DNA of 6,524 nt from NCBI GenBank assembly GCA_025352435.1, contig JANXTN010000379.1, positions 1 to 6,524 on the forward strand, given 5' to 3'. The position numbers and the translations under genes were made by a program. Numbering within the stretch: position 1 is the first letter of the stretch; the number at the start of each line of letters is the position of its first letter. A model generated the notes under the pieces. That model did not search any database, was not told the DNA's origin, and worked only from the letters and a program-made list of their open reading frames with translations. Positions 6,151 to 6,524 of this stretch are shown one piece after another. The DNA comes from Ferruginibacter sp. Lineage in GTDB: Bacteria > Bacteroidota > Bacteroidia > Chitinophagales > Chitinophagaceae.

Positions 6151-6190
6151 AAAAAAAGCATTTCAATTGGCTTCTTTCACTAAATGAAAT
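6151..6190 (-). terminator. Weak candidate terminator of prs
   Basis: On the minus strand ATTTCA (6190-6185) can pair with TGAAAT (6165-6160) across a 19-base loop, followed by GC and seven T residues (6157-6151). The T-run is good, but the stem is short and A/T-rich, so termination may be partial. Confidence 0.33.
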
Positions 6191-6238
6191 CCATTAATTA
6201 ATAATGCCCTCCGTTTTGATAGTTGGCACCTCCCGATA

Positions 6239-6524
6239 TTACTTTTCTCTAAGCCTGCCTCTAATGAACAAACTGTTTATGCTTTTATTTTCATAAGCAT
6301 TCCTTAATGCTACTGCAAAAAGCTCATCCACCGAAAGGATTTTTATTTTATCGCAAATACCTCTCACCGGTATAGTATCGCAAACCACCAATTCTTCTAA
6401 TGCACTGTTTTGAATATTTTCGTACGCATTTCCGCTCAATACAGGATGGGTGCACAATGCTCTCACGCTTCTTGCCCCTTTTTCTTTCATGAGCCCTGCA
6501 CTTTTTGCCAACGTACCACCGGTG
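6239..6524 (-). CDS. prs: Ribose-phosphate pyrophosphokinase, C-terminal part (N-terminus beyond window)
   Basis: Prs transfers pyrophosphate from ATP to ribose 5-phosphate to make PRPP, the precursor of purine, pyrimidine, histidine, tryptophan and NAD synthesis; it is cytosolic and oligomeric. Ninety-four residues are visible, about 30% of a normal protein of some 310-315 residues, and the frame runs open through the right edge. They begin with TGGT, the end of the ribose-5-phosphate-binding DTGGT loop, followed by LAKSAGLMKEKGARSV, 'LCTHPVLSGNAYENI', 'LEELVVCDTIP' and KIKILSVDELFA, all recognisable Prs segments. An apparent TTG start at 6511 is internal to the domain and is not the true start. 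The C-terminus (SLFIRGRLREK) is complete and ends in TAA. It is followed by rplY on the same strand, a common arrangement in bacteria. Confidence 0.93.
   Translation of the reverse strand, partial: TGGTLAKSAGLMKEKGARSVRALCTHPVLSGNAYENIQNSALEELVVCDTIPVRGICDKIKILSVDELFAVALRNAYENKSINSLFIRGRLREK

Noticed and set aside
3349..6152. Shared 9-mer CTAAGGTAA at 3349-3357 and 6144-6152, both upstream of minus-strand starts
   Set aside because: Two copies of an A/T-rich 9-mer could be chance; distances to the start codons differ (about 15 and 37 bases).
6193..6202. ATTAATTAAT palindrome in the prs-rplY gap
   Set aside because: A simple A/T palindrome expected by chance at this base composition.
6194..6229. 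Eleven-codon GTG-started frame after prs, preceded by a purine-rich CGGGAG
   Set aside because: Very short, and Bacteroidota rarely use Shine-Dalgarno sequences; no sign of conserved peptide. The block is better treated as possible RNA structure.

Overview
The window looks like a chromosomal housekeeping segment of a low-GC Bacteroidota bacterium, most likely of the Chitinophagaceae/Sphingobacteriia type. The evidence is the TAnnTTTG-type -7 boxes near four starts, A/T-rich leaders without Shine-Dalgarno sequences, the roughly 600-residue YidC with a large periplasmic domain, a DUF4412/GLPGLI-like secreted protein, and an L25 with an Ala/Pro/Lys tail. The genus assignment is inference. There are six genes on the minus strand and one on the plus strand. 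No tRNA, rRNA, CRISPR array, insertion sequence or prophage was seen, and no gene-free stretch exceeds about 190 bases.

Layout from left to right. At 1-677 (minus) is a phosphosulfolactate synthase (ComA family) whose C-terminus is cut by the window edge. At 749-2170 (minus) is a cytosolic protein built of about a dozen TPR repeats. It lies directly upstream of the ComA gene, separated by a likely terminator and a separate promoter. At 2313-2666 (plus) is a small, very basic secreted protein that I cannot assign. It diverges from the TPR gene across an A/T-rich region holding a TAACTA/TAGTTA palindrome. At 2669-3334 (minus) is a secreted DUF4412/GLPGLI-like protein, convergent with the small gene and only 2 bases from it. 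At 3447-5297 (minus) is YidC, the inner-membrane insertase, followed by a good hairpin terminator. At 5484-6107 (minus) is ribosomal protein L25, also followed by a strong hairpin. At 6239-6524 (minus) is the C-terminal part of ribose-phosphate pyrophosphokinase (Prs), cut by the right edge.

The minus-strand genes are read in the order prs, rplY, yidC, DUF4412-like, [small plus-strand gene], TPR, comA. Hairpins or promoter boxes lie in most gaps, so the segment reads as several short transcription units rather than one operon. Prs supplies PRPP for nucleotides, L25 binds 5S rRNA, and YidC inserts nascent membrane proteins; together they form a growth and translation block. The ComA homologue makes a sulfonate intermediate from phosphoenolpyruvate and sulfite. 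Its purpose in this lineage is the main biochemical question here. I found no convincing new multi-gene system. The most unusual items are the ComA homologue in a non-methanogen context and the orphan basic secreted protein.
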